Of a stretch of 64,000 bases of DNA, positions 1 through 8,677 are shown one piece after another. Positions within the stretch are counted from its first letter, which is position 1; every line of letters starts with the position of its first letter. Below the pieces are notes generated by a model. It was not told the origin of the DNA and ran no database searches. It worked only from the letters and a program-made list of their open reading frames with translations. Origin of the DNA: Paenibacillus radicis (ex Xue et al. 2023) (GTDB lineage Bacteria > Bacillota > Bacilli > Paenibacillales > NBRC-103111); contig NZ_JANQBD010000002.1 in NCBI RefSeq assembly GCF_024722015.1, forward strand, positions 62,001 through 126,000, given 5' to 3'. A program made the translations under genes and the position numbers.

Positions 1-263
1 GCACTATCGTAACCTTCTTTGTCGTAAACCACCCGTTCATAAGCCCCGCCTGGAGCAATCACAACCGCTGTTTTATTTCCTTTCCCCTCTTCCGGAAAAA
101 AAGGAATAATGCTTGGGGTGGTGATTCCCATAAAAGCTCTGTCCTTTATCTCCGGGTTTATGCTTCTTTCGATAAAACTTTGGTTTAATTGAATATGTTC
201 AGAACCTGGTGCTGCTCCTGGCCATAGTAAAATCTCATTTTCAAACAAACAGTCTTTCAACAA
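1..263 (-). CDS. Alpha/beta hydrolase, N-terminal part (runs off the window)
   Basis: Only about the first 88 residues are present; the gene continues past base 1. The readable part has the pattern LLWPGAAPG near the start, then a conserved stretch TAVVIAPGGAYE followed by EGYDSA. This is the oxyanion-loop region of the acetyl-xylan-esterase/dienelactone-hydrolase-like alpha/beta hydrolases. Catalytic residues lie outside the window, so the substrate cannot be given. The TTG codons at 263 and 260 follow an AAGGTG ribosome site and are preferred. ATG codons at 296 and 293 are in frame but have no such site. The gene lies directly behind the acetyltransferase gene and is probably co-transcribed with it. 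Confidence 0.6.
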   Translation of the reverse strand, partial: MLKDCLFENEILLWPGAAPGSEHIQLNQSFIERSINPEIKDRAFMGITTPSIIPFFPEEGKGNKTAVVIAPGGAYERVVYDKEGYDS

Positions 264-296
264 GATCACCTTCTTCGTTAGAGTAATTGCCATCAT

Positions 297-707
297 TTAA
301 ATTAATTTTTTAGTCAAAATGATTTCCATGGGCTCATTCTCGAGCAATAAACATCCGGCATCCCGATATCCTAAACTTCTGTAGAAATGTTGTGACTCTT
401 CATTAGCCAGAGTGGACGTCATAACAAGTTTAAAGCCATTTTGTATCATTTCATCTTCCCATATGAGGACACTTTGCTTTCCTATTCCCTTGCCTCGATA
501 TTGTTCGTCGATCCATATCATATTCATGAACGGTGTGTTATCCCAGAAGTATCCGTATCTCAGCCATCCAATTCTACTCTCATCTTGGTTCTTTAGTATG
601 TATATTTCTTTTCCCTTTATTTTTGGCAATATCAAGTTTTCTAAAATGTGATGGTCATGTTCTCGTATGTATCCATAGTCTGAATCAGTTGCAGGAACCA
701 TCTTCAT
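297..707 (-). CDS. GNAT family N-acetyltransferase
   Basis: A 136-residue protein of single-domain GNAT size. The acetyl-CoA-binding motif A is visible as EQYRGKGIGKQSV (R/Q-x-x-G-x-G/A type), followed by the late motif ESQHFYRSLGYRDAG, typical of the C-terminal part of the fold. It should transfer an acetyl group to a small amine; the acceptor is not predictable. The ATG at 707 is preferred over the upstream codon at 740 because a strong GGGGGCG ribosome site sits the right distance before it. The partial hydrolase gene follows within a few tens of bases on the same strand. Confidence 0.8.
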   Translation of the reverse strand: MKMVPATDSDYGYIREHDHHILENLILPKIKGKEIYILKNQDESRIGWLRYGYFWDNTPFMNMIWIDEQYRGKGIGKQSVLIWEDEMIQNGFKLVMTSTLANEESQHFYRSLGYRDAGCLLLENEPMEIILTKKLI

Positions 708-784
708 CCTTATTTCGCCCCCTTGATGCAAGCGTAACAACTAATCCAGCTTTTGTAAACTGCCCCTTTACTTAAAAACGAACA

Positions 785-818
785 AAAAAGGAGCTGCCGC
801 GAGGAAGCTCCCTACATG
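785..818 (-). terminator. Rho-independent terminator of the oxidoreductase gene
   Basis: Read on the minus strand, GGAGCTT and AGCTCC pair around a GC-rich loop and are followed by TTTTTT. It lies about 25 bases beyond the oxidoreductase stop. The stem sequence recurs near 8060 and 30820, so it belongs to a repeat family. Confidence 0.75.
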
Positions 819-840
819 AAATCACTATTCTGTTTTTTCT

Positions 841-2223
841 CTAAGAGATCTCGGTTGTGCAACAACTTTCGGGGCTCTTCAAAGGTGAATTATTTATACT
901 ACATACACCTGTTTCAGGTAAATCCAGTTCAACCTTCAAAGCGGATTCATAGTCACCTGCCAAATAGGCTACTATGGATCTAACTTGTTCATAACCAGTT
1001 GCCATTAGGAAGGTTGGTGCGCGACCATAGCTTTTCATTCCAACTATATAAAATCCCTTTTCTGCATGACGCAGCTCTTTTTCACCATGTGGACGCACTG
1101 TACCGCAGCTATGAACATTGGGATCGATAAGTGGCGCTAACGTATCTACACTTTCCGTAGCTTGATCAATGTTTAAGCGCAGCTCCCTCAGGAAGGAGAA
1201 ATCCGGCCGGCTTCCAGCATTTACAATAATTTCGTCCATTTCGGTTATATCCAAAGCTGTCTGATTAAGCATTCCACTTATTGTAATTTTTGTTTCTTTG
1301 GATTTTACTTGTTGGATTTTGAACGGTGTCATGACTTTGATTTGTTTCGAATCTACCAGATGATGAATGCGCGTGCCAAGCTCTCCTCTTGCTGCAAGCT
1401 GATCGTTCTCTTCCCCGCCGTATGCATCCTGCACCTTATTTTTTCGCATAAGCCATACAATTTCCGTTTCTGGATAGGATTCCTTTAATTCCGCAAGCTC
1501 TAGGAGCGTATTTAAAGCCGAATGGCCTCCACCGACAACTGCAATACGCTTGCCAATGTACTTAGCCCCTGCTTTCCCTTTTATGTCAGGAATACCATAG
1601 AAAATATTGTTACTAAGTAATTGTTCTTCTTGCGTCCAAACGCCACTCGCATAAAGTGGATTTGAATGACCCCAGGTTCCCGAAGCATCAATTACTGCTT
1701 TAGCCTCATAAACCTGAAGTGTTCCATTAACTTTTGCATAGATCTCAAATGGAATACTTTCGCGATTGGCAGATTTCATTTTATCCGTATCTTTTCTACT
1801 TACTGCTACTACTTTCGTGTTTAGAATAAGTCGAGATTGGATATATGGAAGTTGTGAAAATGGCAATAAATATCGCTCCAATAATTCATATCCTGTAGGC
1901 AGTTCATCAGGTTCAGGTGCTACCCAACCCTGGGATAATAATAATCTTTCAATCGCTTTATCAACATTGAATTGCCATGGAGAGAATAAGCGAACATGGC
2001 CCCACTCTGAAATATTATGACCAACATGTTCTCCAGCCTCTAGTAGAATGAATTTCTCCCCTCGCTCCACTAAATGAGCTGCTGCAGCTAAACCGATTGG
2101 ACCAGCCCCAATAATGGCGACGGGCAAATGATTCAAGGTTTGTTGATCGGTTCCTGATTCTTCTTTTCCTATTGGTGATGCACAGCAAGATCCTGTTTGA
2201 GTGATTTCGATGTTTTTCATCAT
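841..2223 (-). CDS. FAD/NAD(P)-dependent oxidoreductase with cysteine pairs at both ends
   Basis: A 460-residue flavoprotein of the flavin-monooxygenase/thioredoxin-reductase-like class. The FAD dinucleotide fold is at residues 37-44 (GAGPIG) and a second nucleotide fold at 229-236 (VVGGGHSA), consistent with NAD(P)H. A late VGMKSYGRAPTFL motif is also typical. Unusually there is a vicinal Cys13-Cys14 before the first fold and Cys454-Cys455 at the extreme C-terminus, with Cys441 nearby. The MarR protein encoded upstream has matching cysteine pairs, so the pair may respond to a thiol-reactive agent or a metalloid such as arsenite; that is inference. The start is ATG ATG at 2223 after AGGAGG. 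A TTGCATTTTGCAA operator lies 97 bases upstream. Confidence 0.75.
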   Translation of the reverse strand: MMKNIEITQTGSCCASPIGKEESGTDQQTLNHLPVAIIGAGPIGLAAAAHLVERGEKFILLEAGEHVGHNISEWGHVRLFSPWQFNVDKAIERLLLSQGWVAPEPDELPTGYELLERYLLPFSQLPYIQSRLILNTKVVAVSRKDTDKMKSANRESIPFEIYAKVNGTLQVYEAKAVIDASGTWGHSNPLYASGVWTQEEQLLSNNIFYGIPDIKGKAGAKYIGKRIAVVGGGHSALNTLLELAELKESYPETEIVWLMRKNKVQDAYGGEENDQLAARGELGTRIHHLVDSKQIKVMTPFKIQQVKSKETKITISGMLNQTALDITEMDEIIVNAGSRPDFSFLRELRLNIDQATESVDTLAPLIDPNVHSCGTVRPHGEKELRHAEKGFYIVGMKSYGRAPTFLMATGYEQVRSIVAYLAGDYESALKVELDLPETGVCSINNSPLKSPESCCTTEIS

Positions 2224-2319
2224 GGTACAACCTCCTATTTTATCCGAAACTTTTTAATAATAAACTGTGCGTCTGCCCCACCGAGACGCCTGCCTCATTG
2301 GTTGCCTCTACTACTTTGT

Positions 2320-2337
2320 TTGCATTTTGCAAGTATT
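2320..2337. promoter_or_regulatory. Palindromic operator, copy 1 (MarR site)
   Basis: TTGCATTTTGCAA is an inverted repeat (TTGCA/TGCAA) followed by GTATT. It lies between the MarR stop and the oxidoreductase start. The same 18 bases recur at 2839-2856 upstream of the MarR gene, so this is very probably the MarR binding site. Confidence 0.7.
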
Positions 2338-2350
2338 AAAAGAGGAGAAA

Positions 2351-2800
2351 TTACCCCGGAGGGGTCGTGCAACATTGGCTGGATTTTGCCATAGCCTCAT
2401 TCAAAAGTTTAATAGAGCGAATAACTGTTTCTTTCTCGAAGTCATTCATGTGAGAAAAGACTTCATTTAAATAAACATTCATTTGTTGGTCAATCGTTGC
2501 GGCCACATATTTACCTTCTGTTGTCAATGAAAGAATATAGACCCTACGGTCGTCAGGATCAGGAACTTTTTTCACTAAATTCATTTTGATCAACGATTGA
2601 ACTTGCCGACTAAAGGTCGTAATATCAGTACCTAGTGCGTCCGCTACCTGTTGGATAGAAGGTTTATGTTGATGTTCTATCTCATATAGAATATGGCTTT
2701 GAACTAAAGAAATATCGAAGCCTCCAGCAGAACAACAATTTTTGTTCAGAAAACCAAAACGGCGTGTCATGATTTGAAATAGTTCGCGAACATTTTCCAT
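2351..2800 (-). CDS. MarR family regulator with cysteine pairs
   Basis: A 149-residue winged-helix regulator. The recognition region reads QQVADALGTDITTFSRQVQSL and is followed by the wing motif KKVPDPDDRRVYILSLT, which is diagnostic of MarR. Two vicinal cysteine pairs stand out: NCCSAGG about 23 residues from the start and QCCTTPPG at the C-terminus. They suggest a redox or metal(loid) sensing site. ATG 2800 is chosen because the longer frame starts at a TTG inside the operator. The gene is upstream of the oxidoreductase and is probably autoregulated through the palindrome that overlaps its -35 region (TTGCAA, 17 bases, TATAAA). Confidence 0.82.
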   Translation of the reverse strand: MENVRELFQIMTRRFGFLNKNCCSAGGFDISLVQSHILYEIEHQHKPSIQQVADALGTDITTFSRQVQSLIKMNLVKKVPDPDDRRVYILSLTTEGKYVAATIDQQMNVYLNEVFSHMNDFEKETVIRSIKLLNEAMAKSSQCCTTPPG

Positions 2801-2838
2801 TGTGATTGCACCCCATACCTTATTTATACAATAGTTAA

Positions 2839-2856
2839 TTGCATTTTGCAAGTATT
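2839..2856. promoter_or_regulatory. Palindromic operator, copy 2, overlapping the MarR promoter
   Basis: The same 18 bases as copy 1. On the minus strand the palindrome supplies TTGCAA as a -35 box, 17 bases before TATAAA, 38 bases or more upstream of the MarR start. Binding here would block RNA polymerase. Confidence 0.7.
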
Positions 2857-2864
2857 TTGAACGT

Positions 2865-2897
2865 AAAAAAGAAAAACCACTCTAGTGAGTGGTTACT
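2865..2897 (-). terminator. Terminator of the LuxR-type gene
   Basis: On the minus strand ACCACTCA and TGGT-side partners (ACCACT/AGTGGT around CTAG) are followed by TTTTTCTTTTTT, 30 bases after the LuxR-type stop. Confidence 0.75.
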
Positions 2898-2924
2898 TGA
2901 GGTAATGTGAAAAAATAGTGAGTC

Positions 2925-5483
2925 TCAACCCAGTATCCCTAATTCTCTGGCACGCTGCAGCACTCGAACGCGATTGTTTACATTTAGCTTTCTGTAAATA
3001 TTTTTAATATGAGACTTTACGGTTTCACCCGCGATAATCAGGCGATGGGCGATATCTTTGTTCGACAATCCATCCGCGATCAAATGTAGAACATTCGTTT
3101 CTTGCTCGGTCAGTATTTCAATGAGCGACATAGACTCTTCCGGGATGACCTGCAAAGCTTGAAGCAACTGCCTCACATAGGCCAAAGAAACCATGGGGGT
3201 ATTTCCAACAGGATTGCTTGACCCTGTATTCAAATAAGCAGATAGCAGCTCGACCATCTCCGCTCCTTCGTCCACGAAGCTTCGCACATATCCTTCGGGC
3301 TCCGCCAACTCCAAAGCGGTCTCCAACTGAGCGAGAGCAGTCTCCGTGCGACCCAAGCGCTGAAGAGTTACACTTTGCAAAATGAGCACCTTGATTCGAT
3401 CCCGAAGACGGTCTTCCTTGTGCAATAGCTGGTTCAGGCGTCCCAATAAGTCCAGTGCTTCTTCCAATTGTCCACCTGCTACAAGTACTCTGGCCAAAGC
3501 CAAATACTCAAGAACATGAAAGAGTGAAACTTCATCCGTATGCACCAGACCGCATCCATGCATCCAATCAAGTGCTTCTTCGACTGCGCCTTGGCGCAAG
3601 GCAAGACATGCTTGCTCGGCTTCGATTTTCAACATAAATAATTGAGAATCAGGGGAGGCGATCTGCGACTTCAACTCTGCGAGCAGCTCTGATGCCCGGC
3701 TGGCATTTCCTAGGGTTTGCTGAATCTGCGAAGCACCAATGACGACTTGAATGAAAACCCGCGCAAAGGGTTTAATATCCCTTCGTTCAAGTGCCTGGCT
3801 GGCATACAATTCAGCCTCCTCCAACCGATTCCACTCGTACAACAATTTGCTGTAAGAAGCAAGCAGGACGCCTGCAAAAGGATAATTTGTCTTCCTCCCC
3901 AGTACAACAGCCCATTTGGATAAAAAAGCCGCCGCCGCATGAAGATCGTTGATATAAGACAAATGATCGCAAAACGAATCATAGCCATGATATCGGTTGC
4001 GTCTCATCGTTTGAAAGAAGCTGCCTTCCGGCATATATTGTTCTACCAGCTCGTAGTATTCAGAGGTTTTTACCAAGTCTCTTTGCAGATAGGCGGAGAC
4101 CGCACAGAAAAAATAAATATTGCCCATGACCTTATTCCACTCTACATCAAACAGTCTGCCTTTCAGCGTTTGAAAGCGGGCTTCAGCCCGTTCTATTCTT
4201 GTAAATGCCGCTTCCCACTCCTCCACTCCGAGCAATACCGATATATAAAACAGTTCGACCATGGGCTTTTCGGCAAAAGAGTTTTCCGGTAACGCAGATA
4301 CCCATCTCATCAATACGACACTATGCGATTGCACTAGCGTATGAAGATTTTTTTCGATCAACCGCACGGCATCTGCATAGTGTTTGCCTGCTAAATAATG
4401 CTCCATCGCATCGTCGTCCAGTCCATGACTTTCCAACCAGATCGCAGCTTCCCTATGTACCTGCACCCATTTGTCTGGATGTGTTCTCGACCCCATACGC
4501 TGTAAAAATTCTGAAAACAAATGATGATAGCGATACCAGTTCCTCTGATCATCTAAAGGGATGACAAACAAATTTAGCTGCTCTAAACTTTCCAAATATT
4601 GTTGACTGTTCGATTGACCTGTTACAGCTTGGCACAGGGACTGATTCATTCGGCTTAAAATAGACGTAGCCATTAAAAATGAGCGCATACCCTCCGATTG
4701 ATGGCGAAAAACTTCTTCAAGCAAATACTCGGATATATGATGATGTTGGCCGTTAAATTGATGAATGGACTCGGCTATATTAACACTGTGCTTAAGAGAG
4801 ATCGCTGCCAGCTCCAGCCCGCTGATCCAGCCCTCTGTTTGATGGTGCAGCTCTGCCACTTGCTCCGATGTTAACCTTAAATCCGTCGTATCCCGAAAAA
4901 AGATAAGCCCCTCATCCAACAGGAAGCGCAAATCCTGCATCGTGATTTGATTGTATTCGCCTTTTACCAGAAGTTTGGCAGTAGGTATAGCCAATTCGCT
5001 GCGGCTCGCCAAATATAGATGAATGTGAGAAGGCAGCCGCTCAAGAAAGTAGATCAAAGAATCATGTATAGAAGGATGCTCGATGAACTGATAATCATCA
5101 AGAACGATCGCCAGCTCGCTTGTTAACCGATTCAGGTCATTCAGCAGCGCAGGAAGCGCATGTTCCAAAGCAACCCAGAGCCCTTTCTCAAGAAAAGAAC
5201 TGACTTCCGCGCCAAAGCTTGGGATTCTCTCCTGAATAGAAGCAGTTACACCACTCCAAAATTGAATATAATCATTATCCCGTATATCCAGCGAAAGCCA
5301 AGCAACAAGCGCACCGCATTGTTTCGCCCATTCACTTAGCGCTGTTGTTTTTCCGTAACCGGCCTGCGCTGAAACATGCGTCAGCTTGACTTTCATTCCC
5401 TCATTGAGCTTATGAACCAGCCTCGGTCGAGCTACCAAATCGCGACGCACATGAGGGATATGAAGCTTCGTACGTACAATCAT
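2925..5483 (-). CDS. MalT-type LuxR family ATP-dependent transcriptional regulator
   Basis: An 852-residue STAND-class activator, close to MalT in size. The N-terminal NTPase has Walker A AGYGKTT at residues 41-47 and Walker B IVLDD at 126-130. A winged-helix/arm region with LEELNLF-like segments follows, then a long TPR-like superhelix rich in A-L-x-x-L repeats (about 380-750). The C-terminal LuxR helix-turn-helix is at about 785-850 (LTEQETNVLHLIADG, NKDIAHRL, ETVKSHIKNIYRKL). Proteins of this class bind ATP and an unknown inducer before activating promoters. Nothing adjacent is an obvious regulon; the nearest divergent gene encodes the metallocarboxypeptidase-like protein. Confidence 0.85.
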   Translation of the reverse strand: MIVRTKLHIPHVRRDLVARPRLVHKLNEGMKVKLTHVSAQAGYGKTTALSEWAKQCGALVAWLSLDIRDNDYIQFWSGVTASIQERIPSFGAEVSSFLEKGLWVALEHALPALLNDLNRLTSELAIVLDDYQFIEHPSIHDSLIYFLERLPSHIHLYLASRSELAIPTAKLLVKGEYNQITMQDLRFLLDEGLIFFRDTTDLRLTSEQVAELHHQTEGWISGLELAAISLKHSVNIAESIHQFNGQHHHISEYLLEEVFRHQSEGMRSFLMATSILSRMNQSLCQAVTGQSNSQQYLESLEQLNLFVIPLDDQRNWYRYHHLFSEFLQRMGSRTHPDKWVQVHREAAIWLESHGLDDDAMEHYLAGKHYADAVRLIEKNLHTLVQSHSVVLMRWVSALPENSFAEKPMVELFYISVLLGVEEWEAAFTRIERAEARFQTLKGRLFDVEWNKVMGNIYFFCAVSAYLQRDLVKTSEYYELVEQYMPEGSFFQTMRRNRYHGYDSFCDHLSYINDLHAAAAFLSKWAVVLGRKTNYPFAGVLLASYSKLLYEWNRLEEAELYASQALERRDIKPFARVFIQVVIGASQIQQTLGNASRASELLAELKSQIASPDSQLFMLKIEAEQACLALRQGAVEEALDWMHGCGLVHTDEVSLFHVLEYLALARVLVAGGQLEEALDLLGRLNQLLHKEDRLRDRIKVLILQSVTLQRLGRTETALAQLETALELAEPEGYVRSFVDEGAEMVELLSAYLNTGSSNPVGNTPMVSLAYVRQLLQALQVIPEESMSLIEILTEQETNVLHLIADGLSNKDIAHRLIIAGETVKSHIKNIYRKLNVNNRVRVLQRARELGILG

Positions 5484-5693
5484 AGAAACTCCTCCGCATG
5501 TAAATTCTCGTTAATCCATTTTATAATTCGACAAATTTCTAGATTTTCCTGTTTATTTCAGGACCCTGCCTAATCCATATCACGAAAGGATGGTTCATCA
5601 TAGTATTCCATGGAACCTTCCAGACTGGATTAATATTGGTTGCCAAATTATAAGTTGAATCATACTTTAGAATATCCGGGAGGTGGTTGCGGC

Positions 5694-6374
5694 ATGGAAA
5701 TTAAAAAGTATCTGTTGGCTGAGGCCACCAAGTTCGAAACCCCTTATTACATCATAAATGGAAGCTCAAAAGGAAAAACGGTTATGATAACTGCAGGAGT
5801 GCACGGGAAAGAAATTGCCAGTATTCTCTCGGCCAAAAGACTTGTAGCATTGCTTAAGAAAAACAAGCTCCGGATTGAATTCGGGACATTGATCATTGTT
5901 CCGGTTGTCAATCGTAAGGCTTTCAAGCGGCGCATCAGGGGAATACCGGATTTGAACCGAACGTTTCCGCGAAAATGGAAGGATAAGGCTCGCCACCCGC
6001 TGTCAGCTGCATTATTTCGATTAGCGAAGAAATACAGGCCATCATGGTACATTGATCTGCATGAAGCCAATGGCTTATCTAAAATAAACCCTAGAGTGCT
6101 GGGGCAGACGCTGATCGCCCATCCCAAAAGTAAAGCAATACCTGCAATAAAACGAATTGCTGACCATTTGAATCGCTCTATTGTTCAAAAATCAAGACAT
6201 TTTACAATGCGCTTACGGACTTTGCCTGCGGGTTCTGGACGCCATGCCGCATTTCACTTATTGAAAGCAAAAGCAGTTACGGTAGAGACGTGCTGGAGCA
6301 TGCCTATGTCTACCCGGATAAACTTTCAAATGAAAATACTGGAGAAATTATTAGCTGAAGCTAACCTAATTTAG
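5694..6374 (+). CDS. Succinylglutamate desuccinylase/aspartoacylase (M14-like) family protein
   Basis: A 226-residue zinc hydrolase-like protein. The zinc and catalytic signature is present: HGKE near residue 37 (His and Glu ligands), PDLNRTFP with the substrate-binding Arg, DLHEANG with the third ligand His, and VETCW with the probable catalytic Glu. It should cleave an amide bond at a carboxylate-bearing substrate; the exact substrate is unknown. ATG 5694 follows GGGAGGTGG at good spacing, and an upstream in-frame TTG at 5640 is discounted. It is a single gene, divergent from the LuxR-type regulator, and one of few plus-strand genes here. Confidence 0.75.
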   Translation: MEIKKYLLAEATKFETPYYIINGSSKGKTVMITAGVHGKEIASILSAKRLVALLKKNKLRIEFGTLIIVPVVNRKAFKRRIRGIPDLNRTFPRKWKDKARHPLSAALFRLAKKYRPSWYIDLHEANGLSKINPRVLGQTLIAHPKSKAIPAIKRIADHLNRSIVQKSRHFTMRLRTLPAGSGRHAAFHLLKAKAVTVETCWSMPMSTRINFQMKILEKLLAEANLI

Positions 6375-6579
6375 CGCGGAAGTATACGAAGCAATTAATT
6401 TAAAGGAGTCCCCTGACCTGGCGCATAGCAAGCCTCTCAGTTATCGTGTCCCCTCCCCGCCCTCAAAGCTCAGAAGGACATTGTACAAAAACCTTTATGT
6501 AGATGTAACCATAGCATACTGCGCCTTGACTTCGCACTGCTTTGTATCAAGCTCTTTAAGGTGGCTTTTTTAACGGGGA

Positions 6580-6612
6580 AAGGCAGTCATTAGTTGGCTG
6601 CCTTTTCGTTTG
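6580..6612 (-). terminator. Terminator after the second MarR gene
   Basis: GGCAGTCATTAGTTGGCTGCC forms a short stem (GGCAG/CTGCC) flanked by T-rich sequence on both strands. It directly follows the MarR stop at 6615. The GGCAG/CTGCC stem is shared with the dispersed repeat described under findings. Confidence 0.55.
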
Positions 6613-6614
6613 GA

Positions 6615-7058
6615 TTATTGAGCTAGAGATTTTAGCATTTCAATATATGTTTTCAATTCTGAATCCGTTAAACGTGAAATACGTTCGTAGAAAATAGCTT
6701 CTTTTTCTTTTAGTGCTTTTATTGTCTTTTCATGACCAAGTTCAGTTAAGGACAACAGTACTCCTCGACGATCTTTAGGGTGGGGCTCACTTTTTACATA
6801 CCCCAGACCTTTCAATTGACCAATAAGTCTACTGATAGAGCTACGGTCCATTGCGATTGACTCTGCTAAAGTAGTAGCGTTAGTAGGACCGTGTGAAAAA
6901 AGCCAGCGAACAATCAAAAAGGCTGCAGGCTGCAGGGTTGCATCAAATGTACCTGCAGTTCTGACATTAAGTGCATGTGCTTCACTAATCAACGCATTGA
7001 GCTGTTCACCAAGAGTAAATTCCATCTGTTCCCTCATATCAGATTTTTTAATATCCAT
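6615..7058 (-). CDS. MarR family transcriptional regulator
   Basis: A 147-residue MarR protein. The DNA-binding helix region reads TNATTLAESIAMDRSSISRLIGQL and the wing is KSEPHPKDRRGVLLSLTELG. It is transcribed divergently from the SDR gene, and a 40-bp near-perfect palindrome fills the shared promoter region. It therefore probably represses both itself and the SDR. No cysteine sensor is visible, so the ligand is unknown. The last codons overlap the AGCTCAATAA part of the dispersed downstream repeat. Confidence 0.85.
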   Translation of the reverse strand: MDIKKSDMREQMEFTLGEQLNALISEAHALNVRTAGTFDATLQPAAFLIVRWLFSHGPTNATTLAESIAMDRSSISRLIGQLKGLGYVKSEPHPKDRRGVLLSLTELGHEKTIKALKEKEAIFYERISRLTDSELKTYIEMLKSLAQ

Positions 7059-7086
7059 AGTTCATCATCCTAACTCATCGAAATGT

Positions 7087-7141
7087 TTGACATATATCAA
7101 TCAAGTATATATATTAGACATATGTCAAATATATATACTTG
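7087..7141. promoter_or_regulatory. 40-bp palindrome and a second dyad in the MarR/SDR divergent promoter
   Basis: Bases 7102-7115 (CAAGTATATATATT) and 7128-7141 (AATATATATACTTG) are perfect inverted repeats. The centre GACATATGTC (7117-7126) is itself palindromic, so 7102-7141 is symmetric with a single mismatched pair (7116/7127). A smaller dyad, TTGACATATATCAA, lies at 7087-7100. The placement between divergent genes marks it as the MarR operator. Confidence 0.75.
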
Positions 7142-7178
7142 CTAAAACAGTGTCAAGTTTAGACAAGGAGAATGTACA

Positions 7179-8048
7179 ATGTCTGAGTATCCAATAATCG
7201 TAATCACAGGTGCAACCAGTGGAATTGGTCAACTTGCTGCAATTGAAATCGCAAAACGTGGTGCACATCTGGTGCTGACTGCTCGTAGCAAAAAACGGGC
7301 TGAAGCAACTGAAAAACTAATTAAAAAAGCTTCACCAGAAACGGAGGTTGATTTTTATTTTGGAGATCTGTCGCTGATGAAGGATGTGCACCGTATAGGA
7401 CAGGAAATAAAAGAAAACTATTCAAAGATCGATGTACTCATCCACAATGCTGGGCTTCATGGGTTCGAGCAACGCATTACTACCGAGGGGTTTGCTGAGA
7501 TGATTGCGGTAAACTATCTAACGCCGTGGTTGCTAACTAATTTGTTAAAAGATTCTTTGGTAGCAGCAGAATGCGCAAAAATTGTTAATGTTGCATCAGA
7601 GGCCTCCCGAAATCATGGAGAACTAAAGATACCAGAAGATTTGACCGACACATCTTCATTCACAGCAAGAGGTTCATCTGAAATTTATGGAAAAACCAAG
7701 CTTCTAAATATCATGTTTACTTTTGAGTTGGCGCGTCAATTCTCTGGAACAGGAGTCACTGCCAATGCACTGAATCCTGGTTTTAATAATACTGGACTTG
7801 GAAGAGAACTGCGTATATCTACTGTAATCGGGAGTATCTTTAAATTACTTCATATCGGAGATCCGAGAAGAGGAGCAAACATCATTGTTCGATTAGCACT
7901 TGATTCTGAATACGATAGAGTAACAGGTGGATACTTTAATGTTGGCACTGGTGCTAAAATTGATCCAATCTATCCCGGCAAAGATGTTTCTATGCAGCAA
8001 CGTTTATGGAACGAAACTAAAGAAATATTGTTTGATTATATAATATGA
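7179..8048 (+). CDS. Short-chain dehydrogenase/reductase (SDR)
   Basis: A 289-residue NAD(P)-dependent oxidoreductase. The cofactor motif TGATSGIG is at residues 10-17, HNAG is present in strand 4, and the active site reads NVASEAS followed by YGKTK (Tyr-x-x-x-Lys). ALNPGFNNTGLG follows as in retinol-dehydrogenase-like SDRs. The substrate is probably a small alcohol or ketone and is not predictable. The start ATG follows AAGGAG. It is likely derepressed when the divergent MarR protein binds its ligand. Confidence 0.85.
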   Translation: MSEYPIIVITGATSGIGQLAAIEIAKRGAHLVLTARSKKRAEATEKLIKKASPETEVDFYFGDLSLMKDVHRIGQEIKENYSKIDVLIHNAGLHGFEQRITTEGFAEMIAVNYLTPWLLTNLLKDSLVAAECAKIVNVASEASRNHGELKIPEDLTDTSSFTARGSSEIYGKTKLLNIMFTFELARQFSGTGVTANALNPGFNNTGLGRELRISTVIGSIFKLLHIGDPRRGANIIVRLALDSEYDRVTGGYFNVGTGAKIDPIYPGKDVSMQQRLWNETKEILFDYII

Positions 8049-8055
8049 AACAAAA

Positions 8056-8112
8056 AAAAGGAGCTGCCGCGAAGCAAGCCCCTCAACTATAGATTTCTGT
8101 CAGCTTAGCGAG
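8056..8112. repeat. Dispersed hairpin/inverted-repeat element, copy at 8.1 kb
   Basis: AAAAAAGGAGCTGCCGCG, then AAGCAAGCCCCTCAACTAT, then TCAGCTTAGCGAG. This is nearly the sequence at 30820-30860 and related to 787-815. It sits between two convergent genes and can serve as their terminator. Confidence 0.55.
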
Positions 8113-8184
8113 TCATGGGACTCTATGCATTCATTCCTATCTTTGCTCCAAGCACATCAAACACTGAATTGGGTTTAAAATGTT

Positions 8185-8625
8185 TCACCTCAGCAAATCT
8201 AGATAATTGGGCGGAAAATCCTTTTTATTGGGTCCTTTTAAGTGCTGATAATTTTTGAGCTTCACTTGTACACCCGAGGATATTTCAAATGTAAAGAGAT
8301 CCCTTCCCACAGGAATGTGTGGCCCAACGGTTGGAGTTGCATCAAGCATGATCAGAAAATCAAACCCTCTAAAACCATTTACTCGTTCTACATGTATTAC
8401 ATCTACAAAGTATGGATATAGATCTGGTGCAACTTTTAATTCTTTGGAATATACCTTTGCAAGCTTATCGTTCATATAGGGTAACAAAAACAGTAAAAGC
8501 ATATCTTGAAATTGCAGTTCCCTAGAATCTTTTTCAGGTTTTATCTTTGCAGCAGTAACATAAGAGCCCTGCCATGAAGCAAGTAAAGCAATGATCAACA
8601 AAATAATAATACATTTTTTTCTCAT
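8185..8625 (-). CDS. DUF3888 domain protein, secreted or membrane-anchored
   Basis: A 146-residue protein with an N-terminal signal or anchor (charged MRKKC then IIILLIIALLASW). The remainder matches what I recall of DUF3888: DSRELQFQDMLLLFLLPYM followed by a beta-rich region ending in KLKNYQHLK. These proteins are common in Bacillales and Paenibacillus and have no assigned function. The start ATG follows AAAGGAGGG. It ends against the convergent SDR gene. Confidence 0.75.
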   Translation of the reverse strand: MRKKCIIILLIIALLASWQGSYVTAAKIKPEKDSRELQFQDMLLLFLLPYMNDKLAKVYSKELKVAPDLYPYFVDVIHVERVNGFRGFDFLIMLDATPTVGPHIPVGRDLFTFEISSGVQVKLKNYQHLKGPNKKDFPPNYLDLLR

Positions 8626-8677
8626 ACGATGATCCCTCCTTTGATAAGTTTTCCAAAAGGAAGGGATTTCATCACAT

